Source of the DNA: Impatiens glandulifera
Lineage: Eukaryota > Streptophyta > Magnoliopsida > Ericales > Balsaminaceae
Direction: 5' to 3'
Length of the DNA: 64,000 nucleotides
Assembly (NCBI RefSeq): GCF_907164915.1
Contig: NW_025919333.1
Location: forward strand, 1-64,000
Part shown: piece after piece, positions 33,701 to 45,180 of the stretch
Layout of the letters: each line of letters opens with the position of its first letter
Position numbering within the stretch: the first letter of the stretch is position 1
The notes under the pieces: model-generated
Told to the model about the DNA's origin: nothing
Database searches by the model: none
The model's input: the letters and a program-made list of their open reading frames with translations, nothing else
Position numbers and translations under genes: made by a program

Positions 33701-34528
33701 TATCATGGCTCTCTTACGACGACCCTTCCTCTCACCCTGTGCTGCACTGCTCAGTAATAATGATGATGAGTCGGACAGTGCTATCTGCGAGCATAATCCA
33801 AGAGAATAGAGAGACTTATCCAAGATATGCTTCAAAATATCTTTGAAGACAGGCCCTTCCCACTCATCAGCATTAAGGACTTCAGATTTGATGTTAGAAA
33901 TCAATTTTATTGGACGAAATTGCCCTAGACATGCAAGCCACCTATCAATAAAAGATGTATAAATCAATGGTAATACTTCAGAACTTGTAGTAGTAAGATT
34001 GAATAATGAAAATAAAACAGTGTTGTCCATCAAACAATGTCAATCAAGATGATATAGTTCAAGGTCTTGAAGACATGAAAATTGCATCTTATTTAGGATA
34101 TACTCAAGCAACATGAAAATTGTTCCCTATTTCAGGACAAATTGTAAGATGCACTCAATTAACATGAAAAGATCAGGAAACGCAAACCCATATCTGTAAA
34201 TAATAGTATTGAGAAGAAAAAAAATAGATTGCAAAGGAAATGAAGCTGAAAGTTACCCGTTAGAGAATTCATGACCGAAGATAGAATGGATGGCGAAGGA
34301 ACCGACATTCTTTAGAGGGGCGGGTGCGTATAAGGGAATGATTCCTAAAGGGAATCCATTCTTCATAATAGAGAGCTGCTGAGGCCGGATCACCCGACTA
34401 GCTCGGGCACCGTCGAGAGGGAACGGTTCGCCGGGTACGTGCTTAGCTGAACCCTCGATAAGCGCTTGTGGACTGGCCACATTCAAGTCCCAGAACGCCG
34501 CATCCATAGCCGTTCTGAGGTTCGCCAT
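30718..34528 (-). CDS. TGD4: TGD4-like chloroplast outer-envelope lipid transfer protein, five exons
   Basis: Join, on the minus strand: 34528-34257, 33941-33692, 32258-31877, 31713-31439, 30918-30718. All introns are GT-AG, the phases match at every junction, and the total is 1380 nt (459 aa plus stop). The first ATG of the region (34534) would add two residues; M-A-N-L-R-T at 34528 matches the family start. Recognised blocks include A-F-W-D-L-N, V-P-G-E-P-F-P-L-D-G-A-R-A-S-R, L-G-Q-F-R-P, L-D-K-S-L-Y-S-L-G-L-C, Y-W-N-V-P-E-S-I-S-L-D and A-A-F-S-Y-E-K-S-K-D-L-W-R-Q-K. Arabidopsis TGD4 binds phosphatidic acid in the outer envelope and is needed for ER-to-plastid lipid import. Length fits the family (about 480 aa). 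The exon model is by eye; no break was seen. The 1.4-kb intron 2 carries a repeat, and a MULE lies just upstream. Confidence 0.93.
32780..33440. repeat. Two imperfect direct repeats in TGD4 intron 2
   Basis: Copy 1 (about 32780-33110) and copy 2 (about 33140-33430) share GTTCCACCTAATA, TTCCATTATTAGTC, CAACGAGTG and AGGC-ACCACAAC blocks in the same order. Copy 2 is more open in part but codes for nothing I recognise. Confidence 0.7.
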
Positions 34529-34682
34529 TTTCAAGTCCTCCCACTCTCTCTCTGTTGGAGTGTTGTTCTGTTCCCCTTATCTATCAAGGTTTTTCTCTTT
34601 TGGGGTTTAGTTTAAACTTCGGCTCTTTCAACATTTGCTTTGTCTCATTCCCAAAGGCTTGTTTGATGGACCGGCATTGTTT
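34529..34682 (-). promoter_or_regulatory. Remaining TGD4 5' flank
   Basis: 154 bases between the TGD4 start codon and the MULE G target duplication (34675-34682). On the minus strand it contains a GA-rich leader just before the ATG. Whatever lay further upstream has been displaced by about 7.3 kb. No clear TATA box was seen. Confidence 0.5.
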
Positions 34683-34929
34683 GGGAAATTTGATGAAATA
34701 ACCCTGATAATAGTGTTATTTCTAGATTTAGCACAGGTCATATAATTTTTTCAAATCTAACATTTTGCTTATGGAAAATTATCCTTTTACCCTCAAATAA
34801 AAAAATAAAAATCATATTTTCAGTTTCTTGTCTCCCCTTTTCTCTCCCTCTCCTCTTTTCATATTTCCCCCGAAACGGCCTCTAAACCCCTCTGAAACCC
34901 CACTCTTTTTCTTCTCCTCTCTCCCGTCG

Positions 34930-34994
34930 ATGATCCAAGCCCCGACGACGATCCAAGCCCCGACGACGATCCAAGCCCCAACGACGATCCAAGC
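34930..34994. repeat. Four copies of an 18-bp repeat in MULE G
   Basis: The unit GATCCAAGCCCCGACGAC is repeated in tandem. It lies in the leader/first-exon zone of the DUF1985 gene and would encode I-Q-A-P-T-T repeats if translated. It is followed by three near-identical segments ending in AAGGTGAGTTTT, a splice-donor-like word (about 35014-35125). Confidence 0.8.
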
Positions 34995-35269
34995 CGAACA
35001 AACGAAGGTTGATGGTGAGTTTTCTCCGAGGCAACGAACTCCCGAGGCAACGCCGGAACATTGAAGGTGAGTTTTCTCTAAGGCAACGAACTCCCGAGGA
35101 AATACCACAACATTGAAGGTGAGTTTTTTCCGTTTCTATCGTTTACCTTCCATGCATGCTGAAATGGAAGAATGGTTTAGGGTTTTAGTGTTTAGAGTTT
35201 AGGTTTAGGTTTAGGGTTAGGGTTAGGGTTTTATGGGCTGACTGAATCGTTTTGGGTTTAAAATGCATC

Positions 35270-35370
35270 TTTCGAAGGCGTTGCAGGCGAAAATGCATCT
35301 GGCACGGGCGAAAATGATGCATTTGTCGCCTGCGACAGATGCATTTTTGCCTGCGACGGATGTCTTATTT
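35270..35370. repeat. GCAGGCGA/ATGCATC repeats, copy 1 (leader intron of DUF1985 gene, MULE G)
   Basis: Several copies of TCGCAGGCGAAAATGCATC-like words in both orientations. They lie between donor-like sites (near 35118) and the acceptor right before ATG 35429. The same words recur at 38390-38560 and 41325-41540. Confidence 0.8.
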
Positions 35371-35428
35371 ACTTCTTTAAAGAAGTGGTATTTGCTTTCA
35401 TTAGTCTAACATAATGTTTTTTTTGCAG

Positions 35429-38156
35429 ATGACACCAACAAAAAGCAAAAGAAAAACCAAAACCAAGTCCGTTATTGAGAACTTTCCTGGCCGTGTTTCA
35501 TGGAAATCCACTTGTACCTGTTTGTTAAAGACGAAGGACAAGTTTAATCACTTTGGTCTTATGGATAGGGCTTTCTATACTCAATTCCAGCATCTATTGA
35601 AAGCCCCGACTGTAATTTTCTCAAGACCAATAATCCATCAGATGTTGATGAGGAAAAACAGCTCCAATTCGAATGGAATAAGTTTTCTGGTCAATGGTCA
35701 GGAGATGTACTGGGGCATGAAGGAATATGCCTTGGTGACAGACTTATATTTTGAAAGATTTCCTGTGATCGAAAATTGGCACGTTGAAGAATGTCCACCC
35801 TAGTCCATAAATATTTTGGGGGCAAAATAGTTGTTAGATTGAATGAGGTTCAAACAATTTTCCTCTAATGCTCTGATAAGGAGGATGCATGGAAGTTTAT
35901 GCTCATCAACCTTATTTACTAGTGTCTTTTTGGATCTGATAATAGGAGGAGGGTAAATTTGAAAATCTTCAGCATGGTGGAGGACATGGAGATGTTCCTT
36001 CAATTTCTATGGGGAAAGGTGTCCTTCAGTTCAACCCTGAAGGGTATTGACAAAGACATGAAACATCTACGGCAACTATATCTGGAGAAGAAGAAAACCT
36101 GCAAGGGGAACTATGATGTCGCTTATACTATTAGTGGGTTCGCAATAGCCTTCCAAGTTTGGACATATTTGGTTATGAAGACATTTGTCCCCAAATTTGC
36201 GGATATGACCAAGGAACAACCTATATTCCCAAGGATATTACTCTTTACAGCCTCCAAAAGCAACACCAACACTGTCCAAGAGGTATCCACTACCCTCTTG
36301 AAATGTAATGTGTTTAACAAGATTGATGAGTCTGAGGAGGAGAAGAGGAACTATTGTGGAAAAGACTTTGAAGAAATGGGAGGCTACATTTATGATGAAT
36401 TATTTGAAGTGAATGGTAAGAAGAGAAAGAATGAAGGTGGCAGTACTCCCAAATCGACGCCCAAGAGGAGAAGACCACTTAAAATCACACTAGCCAAGAG
36501 GACCGAGAAATCATTTAGTGATGAATCTAGCCAAGAAACCTCTCGGTATACTACTCATGAATCTAGCCATGTCCCTTCAGCAACAATTCCTGAAAATAAC
36601 GATGACAATTCTCCAACTAGCCAAGACAATCGGGCGACTCAAGCCCATCATGATGTCAAGTTTGATGAGCTGAGAAAGGATATGAAGGAGCTGACAAGGG
36701 ATGTGAATGAGCTTAAAACTGAAATGCAGGTCATGAAAGAGGGTCAACGTGTTATGTTTAATCACATAATCAAATTATTGTGTGAAATAAAACAACAGAA
36801 AAATGATGATTCAGATTTAGTGGAGAAGGAGTTGGAGTTCAACAAAGATGTTGTTGTTGATGGGTTGAATGATGATGGGTTGGATTTCAACAAAGATGTT
36901 GCTGCGATGGGTTCAATGATGATGGGTTGGAGTTCAACAAAGATGTTGTTGCTGATGGGTTCAATGATGATGGGTTGGAAATAAACAAAGATGTTGCTGC
37001 TGATGGGTTGAATGATGATGGGTTGGAGAAGAAAAAAGATGTTGTTGCTATTGATGTTGGGTTGGAGATGAACAAAGATGTTGATGATGATGTTGATAAT
37101 GGGTTGGAGAAGAAAAAAGATATTGTTGCTGTTGATGTTGGGTTGGAGATGAACAAAGATGCTGATGATGGGTTGGAGAAGAAAAAAAGATGTTGTTGTT
37201 GTTGATGTTGGGTTGAGGATGAACAAAGATGTTGATCATGGGTTGAATGAGAAAAAGATATTGCTTCTATTGATGTTGTTGATGGTTGAATGAGAAAGAA
37301 GATATTGCTTTTGTTGATGTTGTATATGGGTTGAATAAGAAAGAAGATATTTCTTTTGTTGATGTTGTTGATGGGTTGAATGAGAAAGAAGATATTGCTT
37401 CTGTTGATGTTGTTGATGGGTTGGATAAGAAAGAAAATATTGCTTCTGTTGATGTTGAGAATGAAAACAAAGATGTTGATGTTGTTGTTGAGAATGAAAA
37501 CAAAGATGTTGATGATGATGTTGTTGAGAATGAAAACAAAGTAGCTGATGATGATGTTGTTGTTGAGAATGAAAACAAAGATGTTGGTGTTATGAATGAG
37601 TTGGGAAAGAATGAGGTTGAGTTGAAGATGGACGACAAGGAAGATTTGGCCACGAAGAAGAAGGAGTTCTCTACGAAAAAGAAGCAGTTGGGCACGAAGT
37701 GAAAGGTGGAGTTGGCCAAGAAGAGGATGGAGGAGTTGTCCAAGAAGAGGAAAGTGGAGGATGAAGACAAGAAGGATGATGATGTATTAGAAATGACTCC
37801 AACAAAATGATTGGTGCAATTGGGTCCTATGTGAGGTGCAACTACAAGATTGGTGCATCAATGTTTATGACTGCGAACAGGGATTTATTAAAAAGGATCA
37901 TTATGACAAGTTCATGAAACCACTATGTGAAATGATTTCATATTTGTTTCTAAATGGAACGACCCCTTTTGACAGGAGCAGGTATCCTAACTTCAGTTTG
38001 GAAAGTATGTCATATGTAGTAATACCACACCCAAGAGTCCCCAAGTGCACCAAGAGTGGGGACTGTGGTGTTTTTACAATCATGTATTTGGAGTACCTTA
38101 TTGCCAAATTGGATGTATCAGTTGTGATCACAGAAAACATGAATTTTTGGAGATAA
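35429..38156 (+). pseudogene. DUF1985 / ULP1-like peptidase gene of MULE G
   Basis: ATG 35429 follows directly on a TTTTTTTGCAG acceptor; the counterpart in MULE H has the same arrangement. Open to 35803 with the DUF1985 signature (F-P-G-R-V-S-W-K; F-Y-T-Q-F; H-Q-M-L-M-R). After a frame break the second part is open at 35959-36984, then a Lys/Arg-rich stretch and coiled-coil-like heptads (36650-36760). Asp/Val/Glu/Asn-rich tandem repeats follow (36820-37600). The C-terminal part (about 37800-38156) is the ULP1/C48 core, with the Asp (V-Y-D) and catalytic Cys (S-G-D-C-G-V-F) visible. The expected His-Trp pair reads Asn-Trp (37819-37824). Non-functional. Confidence 0.8.
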
Positions 38157-38389
38157 ATATGGGGAGTAAGGTTATTCCACCATATAATAGACCCATAGGA
38201 AATGGATAATTTTGAATGCAAATGGGAAGTTGTATTATTTTGCTAATGCTACAATGGTTGTATATTTTGAATTCAAATGGTTATATAATGTAGTCTATGT
38301 TTACTTTTTATTGAGTATATATATAATTTAGTCTATGTTTACTTCGATTGAGTATATAATGTAGTATAATTAATAACAATTGCATCTGT

Positions 38390-38560
38390 CGTAGACGAGA
38401 TTGTCAAATACTGCATTCAAAAAACTACATTGTCGTCTACGAAACATTTGTCGTAGGCGACAATGCATCCGTCGCAGGCGACAATGCATCCGTTGCAGGC
38501 GACAATGCATCCGTCGCAGGCGGAAAATGCATTTATCGCAGGCGACATATGTATATTTGT
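38390..38560. repeat. 21-bp tandem repeats, copy 2 (between the convergent genes, MULE G)
   Basis: Tandem units close to GCATCCGTCGCAGGCGACAA plus one base, lying in the gap between the 3' ends of the ULP1-like and mudrA-like genes. Confidence 0.85.
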
Positions 38561-38754
38561 AGACGAAAAAATGCATGTTTTGCTTGCTATATCTCGCTGT
38601 CCTACTGTTAATACAATTGTTGACGGTGTAAATGACAACACACTTCAAATGACAACACTTAAAAGTACATCAGTTTGATAAAAAAAAAAGTTAGTACAAT
38701 AGTTTGACAAAAAACAGCAGTTTAATCAAAAAAAAAGTTAGTACATCAGTTTGA

Positions 38755-41745
38755 TCATGCCAAAGATTGGGCACTAGATTGTGATGGTTGTATACCAGTT
38801 TGTGTTTTTCTTGCAGTAGATGGTGCAAGCATCACTATTGAGCATGTTGCCCTGGTATGACCTAGACCGCCACATGAGCCGCACCGTCTCCGTTCCTTAC
38901 GAGGCTCACCTTGTGATAACCTACTCTTTGTTGTTGGTCGTCCTTTCATAATCTTCACAGGGGGTTTTAGGAAGACTTGTTTTTTGATATTTTCGGGAAT
39001 GTTCCAAGCTTCATTATGATTAAAAACTGGATAACATGTCTCTGCATATGCCATGCACCACGATTCAGTTGAGTAAAACCTGAAAAATTATACATAAAGT
39101 CAACATAAATTCAACATGAATTGAACATAAATTCAACATAAATTGAACATAAATTGAACATGCAATTGGTTAAATTCTCTAACCTTGCGCACAACTCATA
39201 TGGAACCGATTTCCGAAAACGGACAGACTCCAGGGCATTCGTAAAAGGAAGACTGGATACATCAAATACCCTACAAGTACAAGTTCAGCCCTTGAAGTCA
39301 ACTTGAAAATCAAATTCACCGTCATGCACATGGAACTGGAATCGATTAAGTGGATAAATGCTGTAGAATCTATCATTTTCGTCTTGCTCACGTAAGAACT
39401 TTTCATAATATGGAGATAAATGTTCGTTATGGTTGGTTGATTTTTCTCTTCTATGATTAAACCAATCTTGTATTGTGAATCTTAAATAGTCATCTAATGT
39501 TGTTATGGGATATTTCCTAGCTTCCATGCTCTGACTATTAAAACTCTCTACGTAATTGCTTGTCATTTGATTGTATCGCGAACCGAGGAAAAAAGCACGA
39601 CTCCATCTCTCCACTCCAATTTGTTCCAAATATTCAGCAATCCGAAGGCCTTTAGTTTTGATCTTGTCAAAATGCTGATGAAACATGGACTCGGTGTATG
39701 CGTGAGAAGCCAAATCAAACTCAACATGGCAGTTATCAGTTTTAAATTTGGTCATAATATTCATTTTGATGTGGTATGTGCATGCACCGTGATGTGCTTC
39801 TGGAAAAACCGCGGACAAGGCGTTGGCAATACTTTAGTATCTATCGGATACGAAGACGAGATCCAGGACTGATCCAATTGCCAACCTTAGTTGTTGCATG
39901 AAATATGTCCAATAATTATTATTCTCCGAATCAACGACACCAAAAGCAACGAGATATAGTTGCTCATTCGCATCCAATGCTATCGCAACCAGTAGTTGAC
40001 CTCCAACCTTGTGCTTAATGAAGCTAGTATCGACGCACAATACAGGACGACAACAGCCTATGAAACCCCTAATTGAGACCTCTAGGGACATGAACATATA
40101 CATGAAGTGGCCTTGCTCATCTGTCTGGATGTCAGTTATGGTACTTGGGTTCTTCTTATGCAACATGAACAGGTATGATGACAATTTACCATAGAAATCC
40201 TCCACAGTTCCTCGCACCGCCATTAAGGCCTTTTCCCTAGACCTCTAAGCCTTATTATATGTCAGAGTTAACTCATAGCTTGTATGCATGTCTTCCATTA
40301 TTTTCTTAGGCATGTGGACATAGTGATGGTCCATGTATTTACGTTTGATGCACTCCCCACTTACCTAAGATGGTGTTTTCCTCACATTGTCTTGTCTCGT
40401 CAAAATTGAGCACGTGTGTTCTTTTACAAATTTTCTGATCTCAAACATCTCCGAGAATTTTCCTTTCTTAGCACGCAATTTTCACTTGCATTTCTCAGCC
40501 ATACATTTTACAAACCAAAGATTTTTTTGTTGACTTAATCACTTTGAGGATAAAATGATTAGACATCGCATGTCTATGCAACCTCAATTGTATTTCTTTT
40601 TTGTTATCAAAAAACGTACCCACTTCCAATATGTTTTCAATTAATTGAGCAGGTGTTTAGATCTCGAGTGGTTCATATGAGGAGTAGTGCTTGGTTCCCT
40701 TAGTATGGCTGAATGTTTTCCTAGCATGGGAAGTGTTTGGTTCCCGGGGTACTTCTTCTGCATGGTTTTGACTTGGGAAGACATTTTGCTACTCAGATAC
40801 ATCTTGCTGCTCAAAAACATACTGCTGCTCAAAAACATATCGCTGCTCAAAAACATCTTGCTGCTCAGATAAATCTTGTTGCCTTCGGAAGACATCTTGC
40901 TGCTCACATACATCTCGTTGCCTTGGGAAGATATCTTGAGTTAAAGGTATTGACTTCTCTACTAAAGAGACACACAGTGGAGTGCGATGATTGGGCAGTG
41001 AAGACGAAAGTTCTTGAAAATAGAACGCCACATCTCTATCTCGAATGATTGTTGCAGGGGGGAATTCATCATAAACATATTATATTTCACTTTGAACACT
41101 AAGTCATATCTTAGTTTGTCCACACCAATAGCATCATAGACAATGGAAATTAATTCATCATATGTAGCATTTCAGGGTACATTCACACCATGACATGAAC
41201 TTGAGACAAAAGAACTAACAACACCATCATCAGTTTTCCAGTCTCCATCATAAAGGAGAAAAACACTCACATACATGTGATCTGCAATTGATAAAAATTC
41301 ACAGAAGTCAGTGTTAATCGTGGAAAATGCATTTGTCGTAGGCGAAGATGCATCTATCGCAGGCGAGAATTGTATCTGTCGCAGGCGGGAATTGCATATG
41401 TCGTAGACGGAAAATGCATCTGTCGTAGACGTATAAGCATTATTCGTCTGCGACGGATGCATTTTCCGCCTGCGACATATGCAATTCCCACATGCGACAA
41501 ATGCATCTTCGCCTTCGTCAGATACAGATGCATCTTCGCCACTGTAAAACCATTAAACCAAGCTCTAAAACCATTCAGCCATTACCTAACCTATACCATA
41601 AACTTTAAACGCTAAAACCCTAAATGTTGAAGACGAAAACACCTAACGATCCTTCCATTTCAGCATGAAACGATGGAAACAAACCTGATCTGTTAAAGAC
41701 GGCGTTGACTTGGCTCCCGGTTCCTAATTTTGTGGCTGCGATCAT
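38755..41745 (-). pseudogene. mudrA-like transposase gene of MULE G
   Basis: Minus strand. Exon 1 is 41745-41685 (M-I-A-A-T-K). The intron contains a repeat array, and exon 2 starts at 41281 (V-F-L-L-Y-D-G-D-W, the usual mudrA N-terminus). Both splice sites and the phase match MULE H. Gln/Asp/Val/Phe repeats follow (40925-40790). The MULE DDE core has D in V-L-C-V-D-T-S-F (40020 region), D in V-F-V-S-D-R and E in N-Y-V-E-S-F-N-S. An in-frame TAA interrupts at 39834-39836. The SWIM finger (about 39285-39230) keeps C-T-C, but the expected P-C-x-H-A reads P-F-T-N-A. A last exon (39078-38755) ends with a CCHC knuckle (C-G-S-C-G-G-L-G-H-T-R-A-T-C). Dead transposase. Confidence 0.85.
41325..41540. 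repeat. GCAGGCGA/ATGCATC repeats, copy 3 (intron 1 of mudrA, MULE G)
   Basis: Same words as copies 1 and 2, in both orientations, forming inverted pairs around 41440-41470. They lie entirely inside the inferred intron 41684-41282. Confidence 0.82.
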
Positions 41746-41966
41746 GGACGATGAAAACTGAAAGGGACGAGGAGGAGGGAAAATGAATAAAGTAAGGGTT
41801 CTGGTCCCAAAGTAACTGAAAGTATGATTTTTTATTTTTTTTATTTAGGGGTAAAATAGACTTTTTCTATGGGCAAAAAGTTACATTTGCAAAATTTATA
41901 TATCCTATGCTAAATTTGAAAATAACCCTATTATCAGGATTATTTCGTCAAATTCCCCCATTGTTT

Positions 41967-42691
41967 TCATTGACCTATCTTGTTTTTATTTTATTGTTTA
42001 AACATTTTTAACATATATTTTCTTAATAATATATTAATCATGAAACAATTTGTTATTTTTTTTATTACTTTATAAAGTTGGTTCACAAATTTTAGTGTAA
42101 TAGTCTACCTTCGGGTTAAAGTGTTAAGGTACTGTTATAATTATTATAAAACGATAAAACTTATCTAATTTAATGGAAGTAACTCTTAAATTAATCAAAT
42201 TAGTCAAATTAGTTTACTGTTTACTACTTGAAATTATCACAATAAGATTTTAGGAACTTATAAATAATTTTTTTATGCTTTTATTAGTAAAAAAGTAAAT
42301 TTTTATTTATAAACAAATAAAAAAATTATTTATTTAAAAAAATTAATTAAGGTAATTAATTTTATAAATATAACATTTTTATAATGTTATTTACTTATTA
42401 CTAATTTTATTTTAATTATATATATATATATTTTAAATATTGTTCAATGTAAAAAATATTTAATTATATATAAAAAAATAATTATAGTTAACTTATAGGC
42501 TATCATTATATATAATTAATTTATAGTTGTTCGAGTTAAAAAAAATACATTTAATTCAAATATCAGTATATCCAAACATAATAATTATAATGATAAAATC
42601 ATTAATGTGTCCTAAAAAAATATAGGCTATAATATTTACATTTTTATTTCTAGAAGTAGATCAAATAATGTAATTTTTATCCCAAAGTTCT
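41967..42691. other. Spacer between the two MULEs
   Basis: About 725 bp of AT-rich sequence with an (AT)n run near 42421. Nothing recognised. Confidence 0.65.
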
Positions 42692-42810
42692 CTAATTTGG
42701 GGAAATTTGACGAAATGACCTTAAAAACCGGGTTATTTGACCTGGTGGAAATTTGATAATTTAATTGCGCTCGTGGTGATTTTATTTTTTTTGGACGATT
42801 TTGCCCTTGT

Positions 42811-42841
42811 CGCGAAACACTAAGTCACTTAGCGTTTCGTG
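42811..42841. repeat. Left subterminal palindrome of MULE H
   Basis: Two 15-base arms around one central base, with mismatches in the arms; centre TAAGTCACTTA. It lies 111 bases inside the left end. Confidence 0.8.
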
Positions 42842-43028
42842 AAGTGACGATATGTGAAATGTCCAGATTACCCTTACTATTTAATATAACTTCGGTACTT
42901 TTTTTTCATTTCTTTTCTTCTCCTTCTCTCTCTTCCCGCTCTTCTCCTCCTTCTCTCTAAACTCCGGCGGCGGCGGCGGCGGCGAACTCGTCGGAGATCT
43001 CGGCAGCGAAGTTCGTTCGAAATCCACT

Positions 43029-45055
43029 ATGAGCTCGACGACGTGCACGAGCACTGTTCCAATAGGTACGTCTATTTGAAGCATGTTTTATTGATGTTCG
43101 GTTTCTGAGATTGATTAGGGTTTACTTCCCGTTTCCCTAAGTGCCCAGCGATTCGCGAAGGCCTTCCCGTTTCGCTAAGTGCCTTACGATTCGCGAAGGC
43201 CTTCCCGTTTCGCTTAGTGCCTAACGATTCGCGAAGGTCTTCCCGTTTCGCTAAGTTCCTAGCGATTCGCGAAGTATTAATTATCCGTCTCTAAATCAAA
43301 TCATGTTTTTTTATTGCAGCTGAAGTTTTCGTTTTCTATAATGGAGAGTGGAAACTTGATGCTGATGGAATACTGTATTTTGATGCATCTTCAATCAGAA
43401 CATTTGATCTACCCTAAAGTACTCGTTATGCTGAATTACTTGATATACTCTACGATAGACTTAATCTCCAGATATCAACATACGATTTAGTGCTCCAAGT
43501 GAAGTATGATATTCCGAATATCAGAAATCCAAAAGCTGTTTTTATTGATAATGATGGGGATTTGAACACATATCTATCACGCTTGATTTTGGGTCGAACA
43601 GTGTCACCATTGTGTGTATCTGTAGTGGAGAAGTCAGCGTTTACTAAAGAAAAGATACCACTACTTACATACCCAACTCAAGAAAGTATACTACCACCAC
43701 AACTTACTCAGAAATTTGTTCCACCTGTTGTACCCTTGGAATTCTTTGTTGAAAGTCAAAATGAAGCCGGAGAAACCTCTTTGTCACACATCCCACTTAC
43801 TCAGGACTTGCTTGTTAATAGTGGTGAAAAAGCATCAATACCTATACAACCAAGTGCAAGAAGATCATCATTGGGTACACCAACTAGTGCAAGAAAGACA
43901 TCAAATGGTACACCAACAAGTGCAAGAAGATCATCAATGGGTACACCATCTAATGCAAGACGATCTTCAATGGGTACACCATCGACAGACCCGACAGACA
44001 CATCACCGCCAGACCCCACATTTGCGATGGAATTAACTAGTGAAACCGTATTGGAAGTCGGTTCGTTGTTTGAAAATAAAAAAGAACTTCAACTTGCTCT
44101 ATATAAATATGCGATGGCCAATCATTTTGAATTCAAAGTGGAGAAGTCAAGAAAAAATCTTTGGGAACTCAAATGTTTGGATGAGACATGCAAGTGGAGC
44201 TTGCGGGCTGTGAAAGGTAAGTTTTCTGAGATGTTTGAGATCCGGACATTTGAGCAACAACACTCATGCTTAGTTTTGTCGAGGCCCAAGAAAAAAATGC
44301 AAACACCATCATGGGTTATTGGGCAGTGCGTGAAGAGCAAGTACATGGACCATCATCATAACCACTTGCCTAAGAAAATAATTGAAGACATGCAGACAAC
44401 TTATGGGATATTTTTGACTTATAATAAGGCATGGAGGGCAAGGGAAAATGCTTTAATAGCGGTGCGAGGAACGTTAGAGGATTCCTATGGAATACTGCCA
44501 TCATACCTTTACATGTTGGAGAAGTGTAATCCTGGTACCATAACCGACATACAGACAGACGAGCTCGGCCACTTCAAGTATATGTTCATGTCCCTAGGCC
44601 TCTCAATTAGGGGTTTCAAATCCTTTTGCCGTCCTGTATTATGTGTTGATGCTAGTTTTCTTAAGCACAAGGTGGGTGGTCAATTATTGGTGGCTATTGC
44701 ATTGGATGCGAATGAGCAACTATATCCTGTCGCATTCAGCGTTGTTGATTCAGAGAATAATAACTCCTGGACTTATTTCATGCAAAAACTGAGAGACGCA
44801 ATTGGATTAGTTGATGATCTCGTCTTCGTATCCGACAGACACCCAAGCATCGCTAATGCCTTGTGTGCTGTTTTCCCAAAAGCAGACCACGGTGCGTGCA
44901 CATATCACATAAAGACGAATATTGTGGCCAAATTCAAAAGTGATAAGTGTCATGCGAAGTTTGATTCGGGTTCAAGGGCATACACTGTCCACGAATTTAA
45001 TCGGTGGTTTAAGAAGATCAAGGTTAAAGATCACAGGATCAAAGTACTAACTTAG
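43029..45055 (+). pseudogene. mudrA-like transposase gene of MULE H, C-terminally truncated
   Basis: Exon 1 is 43029-43065 (M-S-S-T-T), intron 43066-43319 (GT-AG), and exon 2 runs from 43320 (V-F-V-F-Y-N-G-E-W). Frame and phase are consistent. A TAA (43415-43417) interrupts; the frame is open after it to 45055. Domains seen are a PB1-like N-terminus, a Ser/Thr/Pro repeat (S-A-R-R-S-S-M-G-T-P, 43850-43985), a MuDR zinc domain (44070-44280) and the MULE DDE core with the first two Asp (V-L-C-V-D-A-S-F; V-F-V-S-D-R-H). The frame ends just before the third acidic residue, where a short-repeat array begins (45046). SWIM and CCHC ends, present in MULE G, are missing. Confidence 0.85.
43126..43275. 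repeat. Four ~39-bp repeats in intron 1 of mudrA, MULE H
   Basis: Units combine CCCGTTTCGCTAAGTGCCTA with GCGATTCGCGAAGGCCTT. They sit at the same intron position as array copy 3 of MULE G but have unrelated sequence. Confidence 0.87.
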
Positions 45056-45180
45056 CGAATCGACAAGTACTTTGCGAAACGAAAAGTACTAACTTAGCGA
45101 AACGACAAGTACTAACTTAGCGAAACGAAAAGTACTAACTTAGCGAATCGACAAGTACTTTGCGAAACGAAAAGTACGCA
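45046..45180. repeat. AAAGTACTAACTTAGCGAA-type array between the truncated genes, MULE H
   Basis: About six tandem units built on ACTTAGCGAAACGACAAGT. The array begins at the last codons of the transposase frame and reaches the edge of the DUF1985 gene. Confidence 0.87.

Larger units (their letters stand above)
34683..41958. mobile_element. MULE G (Kaonashi-like) with mudrA-type and ULP1-type genes
   Basis: Terminal inverted repeats of about 140 bp start GGGAAATTTGATGAAATAA on the left (34683-34822). The right end matches in reverse (41818-41958). Both are flanked by the perfect 8-bp duplication CATTGTTT (34675-34682 and 41959-41966). Inside are two convergent genes: DUF1985/ULP1-like (+) and a mudrA-like transposase (-). 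MULEs carrying ULP1-type peptidases are known in plants (the Kaonashi group). Both genes are broken here. Confidence 0.9.

Noticed and set aside
34828..35108. Reading frames on both strands over the 18-bp repeat as genes
   Set aside because: They are produced by the repeat in several frames. At most one could be part of the leader exon of the DUF1985 gene.
36762..37770. Minus-strand Ser/Phe/Asn-rich frames opposite the acidic repeats
   Set aside because: Antisense shadows of the plus-strand tandem repeats.
42960..42985. GGC triplet run as a coding or regulatory signal
   Set aside because: A short microsatellite in the leader of mudrA in MULE H; no function can be supported.
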